From contig OZ244707.1 of the NCBI GenBank assembly GCA_965218875.1, forward strand, positions 3,037,020 to 3,101,019: a DNA stretch of 64,000 bases. Direction: 5' to 3'. The DNA comes from CBDCMJ01 sp965218875. GTDB taxonomy: Bacteria > Chloroflexota > Dehalococcoidia > Lucifugimonadales > UBA3495. Below are positions 24,482-32,581 of the stretch, in pieces (within the stretch, counting starts at the first letter, position 1; each line of letters begins with the position of its first letter). The notes under the pieces are model-generated. The model searched no databases, was not told the origin of the DNA, and saw nothing but the letters and a program-made list of their open reading frames with translations. The translations under genes were made by a program, and so were the position numbers.

Positions 24482-25567
24482 GTGATTTTCACCAACCCGT
24501 TCTGGGCGTTGACCATCGCGTCCCTGAAGATGTGGTTTCGCGACCGGCAAGCCATCTTCTGGACGTTCTTTCTGCCGCTGGTGGTGATGGTGATTTTCGG
24601 GATGCTGAACTTCGGAAACCTGGGCCGCGTGGACCTGGGCGTGGTCGACCACGCCCAGAACGAAGCCTCCGCCGTTCTGCTGGGCAACCTGACCAACACG
24701 GATGCCTTCGACCTTTCCACCAATGCCGCGGAGGCGGAGGAAAGGCAGGCGCTGTCCGATGGGGACCGGGAAGTGGTGCTGGTCATTCCTCCTGGATTCG
24801 CCGCCGCCGGTGGGCCCAAACGGGTGCGGGTCTTATTCGACGACGGCGAGAGCCGGCCGGTGCAGGTGGGCCGCACCCTCATCAAACAGGCCCTGGACGA
24901 GATGACCTTCGCTGCGGTGGACGTGGCCGGGCGTTTCACCACCGACGACCAGCCCGTGACCAGCAGGCGGCTCCGGTTCATCGACTTCCTGATGCCCGGG
25001 GTCGTAGCCATGTCCATCATGCAGATGGGTCTTTTCAGCGTGGCCTTCTCCTTTGTACAGCTAAAGAACCGGGGAGTTTTGCGCCGGCTGCTGGCCACGC
25101 CCGCCCATCCTTCCAGTTTTCTCTTCGGCCAGGTGTTCACCAGGCTCATCATATCCATCCTTCAGACCCTGGTCCTCATCGGAGTGGCGGTGGTGCTGTT
25201 CGACGTGGAACTGGCGGGCAATTTGGGCGCAATTCTGGTGCTGGCGGTGATGGGCGGCGGGGTCTTCGTGAGCATAGGGTTCGCCGTGTCGGGCTGGGCC
25301 CGGAGCGAAGAAGTCGCCGCTCCCCTGGCCAACGTCATTGCCCTGCCCATGATGTTCCTCTCCGGCGTGTTCTTTCCCCGGAGCGCCATGCCCGGTCCCC
25401 TGGAGGCGGTGACCGATTACCTGCCCCTCACCTACTTGATCGACGCCCTGCGAAACGTCGCCACCGACGGCGAGGCGCTGTGGTCCCAGGGGTGGGACAT
25501 CCTGGGGCTGGCGGTCTGGCTGGCGCTGAGCTTTCTGGTGGCAGTGCGGCTGTTCCGGTGGGAATAG
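24482..25567 (+). CDS. ABC-2 type transporter permease
   Basis: A 361-residue ABC-2 family membrane protein: one membrane segment near residues 22-40 (FWTFFLPLVVMVIFGML), a large extracytoplasmic domain to about residue 165, then five membrane segments including the MPGVVAMSIMQMGLF and GVLRRLLATPAHPSSFL coupling-loop regions and the PMMFLSGVFFPRSAMP signature. Export of lipid, drug or polysaccharide is typical. No ATPase gene lies on either side, so the partner is elsewhere or the pair has been split. The start is a GTG with no strong ribosome-binding site; a TATAAT sits at 24435-24440. Confidence 0.85.
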   Translation: MIFTNPFWALTIASLKMWFRDRQAIFWTFFLPLVVMVIFGMLNFGNLGRVDLGVVDHAQNEASAVLLGNLTNTDAFDLSTNAAEAEERQALSDGDREVVLVIPPGFAAAGGPKRVRVLFDDGESRPVQVGRTLIKQALDEMTFAAVDVAGRFTTDDQPVTSRRLRFIDFLMPGVVAMSIMQMGLFSVAFSFVQLKNRGVLRRLLATPAHPSSFLFGQVFTRLIISILQTLVLIGVAVVLFDVELAGNLGAILVLAVMGGGVFVSIGFAVSGWARSEEVAAPLANVIALPMMFLSGVFFPRSAMPGPLEAVTDYLPLTYLIDALRNVATDGEALWSQGWDILGLAVWLALSFLVAVRLFRWE

Positions 25568-25714
25568 CGCCTCGGACCTGCGACGCCGGGATTCCAACAT
25601 GCCCGGGAACCAGGCCGGCGGAGCTTGACCCGTATCTAGCTGCGACCCTACAATCGAAACCGGAGGCCCCAGCGGCCTATCGCTCTCAGCCAGGGCCTGG
25701 CCAGGAGGCCGCGC

Positions 25715-26254
25715 GTGGTTACGTGTACAGTCTGCCGCAGCGCCAACGGCGGCACGGGCGGGTCTTGCCGAACTTGCGGCAGCCCTTTGGAATCGGAGAG
25801 TTGGGTGGGAAAAGCCCTGGGCCTATTCTCCCGGGGCAGCTCCCATGGCACTGCGGGGGCGGTTAAACGCGATCCTCTGTCACTGCTGACCGCATTGATG
25901 GCGCGGCGCATCATGCCTGATGATGAGGTCCTGGAGGCCATCGAGGAGGCCATCGAGGGGGCCCTCAGGAAAGACAACCCGAATATGGGTCCCAACATGT
26001 CCGTCAAGCTGGACCCGGCCACGGGCAGGGCGAGCTTGTGCGCGCTGAAGACCGTGGTGGAATCCGTGGCGCATCCAGACCGCCAGATTACCCTGGCGGA
26101 CGCCCAACTGGTCCAACCCGGCGCCAATTTTGGCGACGACGTGACCGCCCAGGAACCGCTGCCCAACAAAGTGAGCGGCGCGGCTGTCCAGGCCGCCAAG
26201 CGGGTGATGTTGCAAAGACTTCGCGAGTCGGAAAGAGGCCGGAAAGATGTTTGA
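25715..26254 (+). CDS. Zinc-ribbon protein with NusA N-terminal-domain-like region
   Basis: The GTG at 25715 follows AGGAGG. Residues 4-21 form a C-x2-C-x10-C-x2-C zinc ribbon. After a linker, residues from about 65 to 175 resemble the RNA-polymerase-binding N-terminal domain of NusA: EAIEEAIEGALRK, then MSVKLDPATGRASLCALKTV and VESVAHPDRQITLADAQLV, GDDV, and the closing AAVQAAKRVMLQRLRESERG. NusA itself continues with S1 and KH domains; here the protein ends after the N-terminal domain. Its stop overlaps the ffh start by 8 bases, so the two are translationally coupled. I infer a link between RNA polymerase and SRP-dependent expression, but that is a hypothesis. Confidence 0.7.
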   Translation: MVTCTVCRSANGGTGGSCRTCGSPLESESWVGKALGLFSRGSSHGTAGAVKRDPLSLLTALMARRIMPDDEVLEAIEEAIEGALRKDNPNMGPNMSVKLDPATGRASLCALKTVVESVAHPDRQITLADAQLVQPGANFGDDVTAQEPLPNKVSGAAVQAAKRVMLQRLRESERGRKDV

Positions 26255-27587
26255 CAACCTGACCGAAAAGCTGACCGGTGTTTTCCAACGGCTGAACAGC
26301 AAGGGCCGGTTGACCGAAAAGGACATTGAGGACGCCTTGACGTTGGTGCGCCGTTCCCTGTTGGAGGCTGACGTCAACTTCCGCGTGGCCCGGGACTTCG
26401 TGGCCGCGGTCAAGGAGCGGTCCCTGGGCGCGGAGGTGTTAGAAAGCCTGACCCCCGGCCAGCAGGTGGTGAAAGTGGTCCATGAGGAGCTGACCTCCCT
26501 CCTCAGCGGAGGCGACCACCGCATGACCCCCAGCAGCCAGCCGCCCACGGTGGTGATGCTGGTGGGTCTCCAGGGCTCCGGCAAGACCACCACCGCCGCC
26601 AAGCTGGCCTTGACCCTTCGCCGCCAGGGCCAGCGATCGCTGCTGGTGGCCTGCGACTTGCGCCGTCCCGCCGCTATCCAGCAGTTGCAAACCCTGGGCC
26701 GCCAACTGGACATACCCGTGTACGCCGAAGACCCTGCCTCCTCCTCACCAGCCCGGGTGGCGGCGGCCGGAGTGAAGCAGGCGGCGGAACTGGGGGCGGC
26801 CTGGGCCGTGATCGACACCGGGGGGCGTCTTCACGTCGACGACGCCATGATGGAGGAGATGGAGGACATCAAGTCGGCGGTGTCGCCCCACGAGGTCCTG
26901 CTGGTGCTGGACGCCATGACCGGGCAGGACGCGGTGAATGCGGCCGAGGAGTTCCACCAGCGGGCATCCCTGACCGGGTTGATTATGACCAAGATGGACG
27001 GCGACGCCCGGGGCGGGGCCGCGCTGTCGGTGACCAAGGTGACCGGAGTCCCCATCAAGTACGTGGGCGTGGGGGAGCGGACCGACGCGCTGGAACAGTT
27101 TCACCCCGACCGGATGGCCTCGCGGATCCTGGCCATGGGCGACGTTCTGACCCTCATCGAGAAGGCCCAAGAGGCGGTGGACGAGAATCAGGCCAGGGAC
27201 TTAGAGCGAAAGTTCCGTCAGGCCAGCTTCGACCTAGACGACTTCTTGCAGCAGATCCAGAGCGTGAAGAAAATGGGGTCGTTGAGCCAGGTCATGGAGA
27301 TGATCCCCGGCATGAACCAGCTAAGCAAGCGGATGCCGGCGGAGGCCCTGCAGGACGAAACCCAGGTCAAGCGGATAGAGGCCATGATTCACTCCATGAC
27401 ACCCGAGGAACGGCGCAAGCCGGAGATTATCAATGGCAGCCGCCGCCGCCGCATCAGCAAAGGGAGCGGCACCACGCCCCAGGACATCAACCAGTTGCTG
27501 AACCGGTTTCGTCAAACCAAGAAATGGGTCCGGCAGATATCCAAGTCCCGGAATCCCCAGTCTCTAATGAACATGTTCCGGTCTTGA
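26247..27587 (+). CDS. ffh: Signal recognition particle protein Ffh
   Basis: The SRP54 GTPase that binds signal peptides and SRP RNA. The N domain is followed by G1 (GLQGSGKTTTAAKLA, about residue 106), CDLRRPAAIQQL, G3 as DTGGRLHVDD, and G4 TKMDGDARGGAALSV. The M domain runs from about residue 300 with GMNQLSKRMP, MTPEERRKPEIINGSRRRRI and SGTTPQDINQLLNRF, the SRP-RNA-binding helix. The G3 motif normally reads DTAGR; the Gly here is unusual. Length 446 is normal. Its 5' end overlaps the NusA-NTD-like gene, and its 3' end is one base from the stop of the convergent glycosylase gene. Confidence 0.96.
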   Translation: MFDNLTEKLTGVFQRLNSKGRLTEKDIEDALTLVRRSLLEADVNFRVARDFVAAVKERSLGAEVLESLTPGQQVVKVVHEELTSLLSGGDHRMTPSSQPPTVVMLVGLQGSGKTTTAAKLALTLRRQGQRSLLVACDLRRPAAIQQLQTLGRQLDIPVYAEDPASSSPARVAAAGVKQAAELGAAWAVIDTGGRLHVDDAMMEEMEDIKSAVSPHEVLLVLDAMTGQDAVNAAEEFHQRASLTGLIMTKMDGDARGGAALSVTKVTGVPIKYVGVGERTDALEQFHPDRMASRILAMGDVLTLIEKAQEAVDENQARDLERKFRQASFDLDDFLQQIQSVKKMGSLSQVMEMIPGMNQLSKRMPAEALQDETQVKRIEAMIHSMTPEERRKPEIINGSRRRRISKGSGTTPQDINQLLNRFRQTKKWVRQISKSRNPQSLMNMFRS

Positions 27588-27588
27588 C

Positions 27589-28509
27589 CTAGACCAGACC
27601 GTTGCGCAGGGCGGTGAACAGGTACACGGTGGCATAGCTTCGCCAGGGGGACCATCTCCGGGCGAAGCACTCCAACTGAGCGTCGTCGATTTCGGCGCCC
27701 TCGAAATACAAACGGGACACCACGCGGCGCAACGCCAGGTCGCCAAGGGGCAAGGCGTCGGGCCTGCCCAGGGCCCGGATCAGCACCCATTGGGCCGTCC
27801 AGGCCCCCACGCCCCTGAGTTCCTCGATCTTCAGGGTGACTTGCTCGTCCGCCATATCCCGCAGGGAATCCATGCCCCAAGGCGACGATTCCAGCTCAGC
27901 CCGGGCGATGCCGAGAATATACTCCGCCTTGCGGCCGCTGAGTTTCATCTCCCGCAGTTGCTCCACGGTCAGCCCGGCCAGGTCTTCCGGCCGCGGAAAG
28001 GCGTAGTAGGTGACGCCGTCGTAGCTCCAGCTGGGGCCGTAGGACTCCACCATCAAAGCGCGGATGACCCTGGCCACGTTGGCCGAGATCTGCTGGCCCA
28101 AGACGGCCAGCACCAGGGCCTCGAACACGCTGGAGGTGTGCGCCGGATGCAGGCCGCGGTATTGCCGCACTATGGGCCACAGACTCGCGTCGGCGCCGGC
28201 AATGCGGTAGAAGGGGACCAGGTCGTGGTCAGAGCCCAGAAGACGGGCCACAAGCCCGGTGGCCGCCTCTACGTCGCCGGCGCCCAGACGGTCCCCCTGG
28301 AGCTCCACGGCTAGCTCCGGGGAGTCGACGCTGCCCACAGACCACGCGGAGGCCAGAACCAGGCGGCCGCGGAGGTCCAGCAGCCGGCGGTACACGCCGT
28401 CGCTAAGCACGTCGGTGGCGCAGCGCCCCTGGCCGTAGGTGTGCTGGCCGGCGGTGAGGTCGAAATCGAAGGGCGCCGCCGGCCGGATGGTGGTCAAGCG
28501 CTTTTCCAA
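27589..28509 (-). CDS. DNA-3-methyladenine glycosylase II-like (HhH-GPD)
   Basis: A 306-residue AlkA-type base-excision glycosylase. The N-terminal FDFDLTAGQHTYGQGR region matches the AlkA-like lead domain. The HhH-GPD core starts with SSVFEALVLAVLGQQISANVA, then the helix-hairpin-helix EELRGVGAWTAQWVL, and the catalytic Asp in PLGDLALRRV. The C-terminus WSPWRSYATVYLFTA is also typical. The frame continues upstream to 28755, but a TTG at 28509 has GGAGGT nine bases before it and directly precedes conserved sequence. It converges on ffh with a one-base gap and is followed upstream by thpR on the same strand. Confidence 0.88.
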   Translation of the reverse strand: MEKRLTTIRPAAPFDFDLTAGQHTYGQGRCATDVLSDGVYRRLLDLRGRLVLASAWSVGSVDSPELAVELQGDRLGAGDVEAATGLVARLLGSDHDLVPFYRIAGADASLWPIVRQYRGLHPAHTSSVFEALVLAVLGQQISANVARVIRALMVESYGPSWSYDGVTYYAFPRPEDLAGLTVEQLREMKLSGRKAEYILGIARAELESSPWGMDSLRDMADEQVTLKIEELRGVGAWTAQWVLIRALGRPDALPLGDLALRRVVSRLYFEGAEIDDAQLECFARRWSPWRSYATVYLFTALRNGLV

Positions 28510-28640
28510 ATGCCCGGCACCTCCGTTTGAGAAGCTGGGACCGTGAGAAGCTGGGACAGGCCCACGCCCCCGGTGGAGCGGAGGTCCCTGCCCTGGGGGC
28601 CCGCCGTTTAGCCGCCGGGCCGTCCTCCGGCGCAGGCCGT

Positions 28641-29225
28641 CTACGATGCCGAGGCTCCGCCGAAAGGCAGCGTGTCCAGGATGGAGTAGGTCGCGCCACC
28701 CGGTCCGAGATGGCTTCGCACCACGCAGAGAGACTCCGCCAACCAGGGTCCCCAAGGCCCGGGAGTAACCGCCGCCGCCGCGTCCACAATGGCCTTTAGG
28801 TCTGGACCGGAAGCCCCTTCGCGGACTCGTCCCAGGGTAAGGTGGGGGCTGAACGGCCGTGCTTCCCGGGGGAACCCCAGGTCGGCCATCGCCGCCTCCA
28901 GACGGTCCCGCAGCGTCTGAAGATGATCCCCTTCGGCGTCAACCCCAACCCACAGCACCCGCGGCCTCGACCCGCGGGGAAAGGTCCCCAAGCCAGCGAG
29001 GCGGACTTGGAACGAGGGCTGCTCACCCACCGCCCGAGCCGCAGCCCGGGCCATATCCCCCACCCGGGAGGGCGCAACGTTGCCCAGGAACTTGAGGGTC
29101 AAGTGCATCCCGGCCGGGTCAACCCAGCGGACCCCCGTTGGCGCCAGGTCCTTCAGCTTGTAGACGACCCCGGCCAGGACGGTCTTGGCCTCGGGCGGGA
29201 CCGGAATGGCCACGAATAGCCGCAT
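28641..29225 (-). CDS. thpR: RNA 2',3'-cyclic phosphodiesterase
   Basis: A 194-residue member of the 2H phosphoesterase superfamily. The two catalytic HxT motifs are HLTLKFLG and HLTLGRV, at the usual spacing. The start MRLFVAIPVPPEAK matches the family N-terminus, so I prefer the ATG at 29225 to the longer frame from 29285. Members open 2',3'-cyclic phosphates and were first called RNA 2',5' ligases. It lies between the amidohydrolase and glycosylase genes on the same strand and may share their transcript. Confidence 0.9.
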   Translation of the reverse strand: MRLFVAIPVPPEAKTVLAGVVYKLKDLAPTGVRWVDPAGMHLTLKFLGNVAPSRVGDMARAAARAVGEQPSFQVRLAGLGTFPRGSRPRVLWVGVDAEGDHLQTLRDRLEAAMADLGFPREARPFSPHLTLGRVREGASGPDLKAIVDAAAAVTPGPWGPWLAESLCVVRSHLGPGGATYSILDTLPFGGASAS

Positions 29226-29351
29226 CGAGTCCTGCGGGCCCGTCAAACTGCCGGCCCTCGGCCCAGCGTCCGCGGCATCACGCACCGCTCCAGCAATGCA
29301 GCCGCAGCCCCGTTTCCATCCGCCGGGCCGGAACTGGGGACGGGCAAGGCC

Positions 29352-30191
29352 CTACAGACCCAGCAAGGCCGAGACGTTTCCGCCCAGAATGGCCCTTTGG
29401 GCCGCCGGGTCCACGGCGGCGCTTTCAATTTGAGACACTATCCTCCGCGGCCGAACCAAAGGAAAGTCGCTGCCGAAAAGTATCTTATCGGACCCCACCA
29501 AGCCTATCACGGTGGGCACCACCCCCGGGCCGTAGAGGAACACTGACGCGGCCGTGTCGAAGTAAACGTTATGGAGGGCTTGGGATACCTCGGGCATCAG
29601 GGCGTAGAATGGAAGGCCGCCCCCCCAGTGGGCACAGACGATGAGGTTGTCGGGAAAGTTCTGAATGAAGCGGTAGAGCCTGTCCGGTGTGGTGCCCCCT
29701 TTGCCGGGGTAGCTGTGTCCCACCGGCTCCGACCCGTGCACCAGCACCGGGAGACCCAGCCGGCGCGCCGCGTCCATGAGGGGCTCCAGTTGGGCCTTGC
29801 TGGTGATGTCGAAGCCCTGGGTGTCGGGGTGAAGCTCCCCAATGCCGCGGCAGCCTGCCTCGGCCCAGCGCGCCGCTTCCGCCGCCGCCCGGTCACCCCA
29901 GGCGGGATTGACCGAGCAGAAGCCGATCAACCGCTGCGGATAGCGGCTGACGGCTTCCACGACGTATTCATTGGCCTCCCTGGCCAGCTCCAGGTCGGTC
30001 CACCCCAAGCCCATGACGACGGCCCGGGAGACCTCCTCCCGGTCCATGGCGTCGATCAGGGCCTCCGCGTCGGCCATGGGAGCCCGCTGCCTGGCGAACA
30101 GGGCGGCCAGGGTGGCGTCGCGGTCCAGAAGCTGCCGGCGTTGGCCAATGAACCGAGGCGGGAAGATATGGCAGTGGGAGTCGATCAGCAT
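29352..30191 (-). CDS. Amidohydrolase-2 family metal-dependent hydrolase
   Basis: A 279-residue member of the amidohydrolase-2 (ACMSD-like) group. Metal ligands are visible in the N-terminal DSHCHIFPP, in VLVHGSEP and AHWGGGLPFY, and in the closing LFGSDFPLVRP; the last block holds the catalytic Asp. The central GFCSVNPAWGDRA and GIGELHPDTQGFD blocks are typical. Substrates in this group are carboxylated aromatic or lactone compounds; none can be chosen here. It is divergent from the transketolase genes and followed by thpR with a 126-base gap. Confidence 0.87.
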   Translation of the reverse strand: MLIDSHCHIFPPRFIGQRRQLLDRDATLAALFARQRAPMADAEALIDAMDREEVSRAVVMGLGWTDLELAREANEYVVEAVSRYPQRLIGFCSVNPAWGDRAAAEAARWAEAGCRGIGELHPDTQGFDITSKAQLEPLMDAARRLGLPVLVHGSEPVGHSYPGKGGTTPDRLYRFIQNFPDNLIVCAHWGGGLPFYALMPEVSQALHNVYFDTAASVFLYGPGVVPTVIGLVGSDKILFGSDFPLVRPRRIVSQIESAAVDPAAQRAILGGNVSALLGL

Positions 30192-30269
30192 GACGGCAAC
30201 TTACTCGAGCCCAGGCGACGGGGCGACCCAATTATAGTTTTGATGTTTGACGTTCGCCAGCCGTCCGCC

Positions 30270-30298
30270 TAGACACTTCGGTTACTGGGGCTTATAAT
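30270..30298 (+). promoter_or_regulatory. Promoter for the transketolase pair
   Basis: TAGACA (30270-30275, 5/6), 17-base spacer, perfect TATAAT (30293-30298). Predicted start near 30305. The opposite strand has TATAAT at 30236-30231 that could be the -10 of the divergent amidohydrolase gene. Confidence 0.6.
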
Positions 30299-30372
30299 TT
30301 TCGCGCCGTTAACCCTTGGTTAGCGGCCAGTCACGCCCCAAACCAGGACCACCGGCACACGGAAAGCAAACG

Positions 30373-31248
30373 TTGACAGCGGCAAGCCCCGGCAGCAACA
30401 ACCGAACTCCGCTTGGGAGAGGCCAACAGCCACAAGCTCTCCGAGACGTCTCGGAACTCGAGGCTATGGCCCGGGAGTTGCGTCGGGATATCCTGCAGAC
30501 CATCCACGCGGCAGGCAGCGGCCACCCCGGAGGCTCCCTTTCCGAACTGGAAATAATGATCGCCCTGTACTTCCGGGCTTTGCGCCACGACCCGGCCGAC
30601 CCCGGCTGGCCCGACCGGGACCGCCTGATCCTGAGCAAAGGCCACGCCTCCGCCGGGCTATACGCGGTGTTGGCCAGGGCCGGTTACATCGCCAAAGACG
30701 AACTGCCCACCTTCCGCAAGCTGGGCAGCCGCCTGCAGGGCCACTCCCACCCCATGACTCCCGGGGTGGAGATGAACTCAGGCTCCCTGGGAATGGGCCT
30801 GTCCTTCGCCCTGGGCTGCGCGCTGGCGGCCAGACTGGACGACAAGGACTACCTGGTCTACGCCATATTGGGGGACGGCGAGTGTGACGAGGGCGAGGTG
30901 TGGGAGGCCGCCATGGCGGCGGCACACCACAAGGCCCATAACCTGATCGCCATCGTTGACCGCAACCGCATCCAGAACGACCGCTTCACCGAAGAGGTGA
31001 TGTCCCTGGAACCCCTCGGCCAGAAGTGGCGCTCCTTCGGCTGGCGGGTGCTGGAGACCGACGGCCACCAATTCCCGGCCCTGTTGGCCACCTTGGACCG
31101 GGCCCGAGTACGGCGCACCCGTCCCACGGCCATCATCGCCCACACCGTGAAGGGGAAAGGCGTAAGCTTCATGGAGAACAACCCCGCCTTCCACGGGCGC
31201 GCGCCCAACGGGGACGAGTTGGAGAGGGCAATGCAGGAACTGTCCTGA
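30373..31248 (+). CDS. Transketolase, N-terminal (thiamine diphosphate-binding) subunit
   Basis: The first half of a split transketolase, which moves two-carbon units between sugar phosphates in the pentose phosphate pathway. The TPP region is seen in AGSGHPGGSLSELEI, SKGHASAGLYAVLA, the MNSGSLGMGLSFALG strand and the GDGECDEGEVWEAAM motif (GDG...N-type). The start is uncertain: conserved SELEAMARELRRDILQ text precedes the ATG at 30466, so I place the start at a TTG at 30373 with GGAAAG upstream. The stop overlaps the start of the second subunit as TGATG. Deoxyxylulose-phosphate synthase is a related alternative but is not normally split this way. Confidence 0.88.
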   Translation: MTAASPGSNNRTPLGRGQQPQALRDVSELEAMARELRRDILQTIHAAGSGHPGGSLSELEIMIALYFRALRHDPADPGWPDRDRLILSKGHASAGLYAVLARAGYIAKDELPTFRKLGSRLQGHSHPMTPGVEMNSGSLGMGLSFALGCALAARLDDKDYLVYAILGDGECDEGEVWEAAMAAAHHKAHNLIAIVDRNRIQNDRFTEEVMSLEPLGQKWRSFGWRVLETDGHQFPALLATLDRARVRRTRPTAIIAHTVKGKGVSFMENNPAFHGRAPNGDELERAMQELS

Positions 31249-32198
31249 TGGCGGCCCGGAGGGAGACGGCGTCAACTCGCGAGACCTACGGCCGCACCCT
31301 CTTGGAGCTGGCTGACTCGCGTCCGGACATAGTGGTCCTCGGCGGAGACCTCAACGTCTCGGTCTTCACCCACCTGTGGCGGGACAAGTACCCCAGCCGG
31401 TTTTTCGACTTTGGACCGGCGGAGCAGAACATCATCGGGGTGGGCGCCGGGCTGGCGGCCTCCGGCAAGACTCCCTTCGTCAGCACTTTTGCCGTCTTCG
31501 GCGTGGGCCGGCCCTTCGACCAGTTACGCGTCCTGGTGGCGCAACCTGGGCTGAACCTGAAGCTGGTGTGCACCCACGCTGGGATTCTGACCGGCGAGGA
31601 CGGGATGTCGGCCCACGGCATCGAGGACCTGGCGCTGGCCTGCTCCCTGGCCGGATTCACCGTGCTGGCGCCGTCGGACGCGGTGGAAACGGCTCAGGCG
31701 GTGCGGGCCGTGGCCGAGACACCCGGTCCGTGCTACATGCGGCTCTCCCGGGCCGCCACGCCCGTGGTCCACGACCAGTCCTACAACTTCGCCCTGGGCC
31801 GCGCCGAGATCATCCGCGCGGGAGGGGACCTCACCATCATCGCCACCGGGGTCATGGTGTCGGCGGCCCTGGACGCCGCCGAACTGCTGGCGCAGTCGGG
31901 CATCCAAGCCCGGGTGGTCAACATGGCGACGCTGGTCCCCACCGACGAGGAGGCCATCGTCTCCGCCGCCCGGGATACCGGCGCCATAGTAACCGCTGAG
32001 GAGCACTACATCTACGGGGGATTGGGCAGCATAGTGGCCCAGGTTGCGGGCCGCCGCCATCCGGTGCCCCTGGAGATGGTGGCCCTTCGGGGCTACAGCC
32101 CCTCGGGGAAGGCTGAGGAGTTGATGGTCCGGTGCGGGCTAAGCCCGGAGCACGTCAGGGCAGCAGCGGAAGCGGTCCTGGAACGGAAGAAGGCCTAA
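31248..32198 (+). CDS. Transketolase, C-terminal subunit
   Basis: The pyrimidine-binding and C-terminal half of transketolase. Landmarks: the ETYGRTLLELADSRPDIVVL start, GGDLNVSVFT, FDFGPAEQNIIGVGAGLAAS with the conserved Glu that activates thiamine diphosphate, THAGILTGEDGMSAHGIEDL, and the C-terminal domain TIIATGVMVSAALDA. Length 316 is normal for split subunits. The ATG at 31248 overlaps the stop of the first subunit, so the heterodimer subunits are made in coupled fashion. Confidence 0.92.
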   Translation: MAARRETASTRETYGRTLLELADSRPDIVVLGGDLNVSVFTHLWRDKYPSRFFDFGPAEQNIIGVGAGLAASGKTPFVSTFAVFGVGRPFDQLRVLVAQPGLNLKLVCTHAGILTGEDGMSAHGIEDLALACSLAGFTVLAPSDAVETAQAVRAVAETPGPCYMRLSRAATPVVHDQSYNFALGRAEIIRAGGDLTIIATGVMVSAALDAAELLAQSGIQARVVNMATLVPTDEEAIVSAARDTGAIVTAEEHYIYGGLGSIVAQVAGRRHPVPLEMVALRGYSPSGKAEELMVRCGLSPEHVRAAAEAVLERKKA

Positions 32199-32260
32199 CT
32201 CAGCGTCGGGTGGCAAAGGCCGGATCCGTCCCGGAGGCCGCGGTGCGAGGCAAGCCCGGG

Positions 32261-32566
32261 TCACTGCTGGCTGCCGGACTCCTCGAACCCGTCGTCGCTG
32301 AATACGGCGGTTTCTCTCCCCTGAAACACGTGGACGACGAACCCTTCCCGCGAGATGCCCACGGCGTCCATCATATCCTCGTCCACGGTGTCGATGATTT
32401 CCTGGATGGCGTCCTGGGTGAGGCTTTCGTCCACCGCCACGGAGACATGGACCACACCGTCGGCGAAGTGGATGTCCACCCGCCCCACGGGGCGCTCGTC
32501 CTCCCTGATGGTGTAGGCCTCGGAGTAGGGAGTCCGTACCTCTCGCTCGAAACTAAGATCGGCCAC
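32261..32566 (-). CDS. Conserved hypothetical protein, 101 aa
   Basis: Not recognised. A small acidic protein whose N-terminal half alternates strand-like segments (TPYSEAYTIRED, VGRVDIHFADGVVHVSVAV) followed by a helix QDAIQEIIDTVDEDMMDAVG and a last strand FVVHVFQG, which gives an alpha/beta sandwich pattern. No catalytic residues or metal motifs stand out. It lies 15 bases downstream of proA on the same strand and may be the last gene of the proB-proA transcript. Confidence 0.6.
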   Translation of the reverse strand: MADLSFEREVRTPYSEAYTIREDERPVGRVDIHFADGVVHVSVAVDESLTQDAIQEIIDTVDEDMMDAVGISREGFVVHVFQGRETAVFSDDGFEESGSQQ

Positions 32567-32581
32567 GCCCCACCTCGCCGT

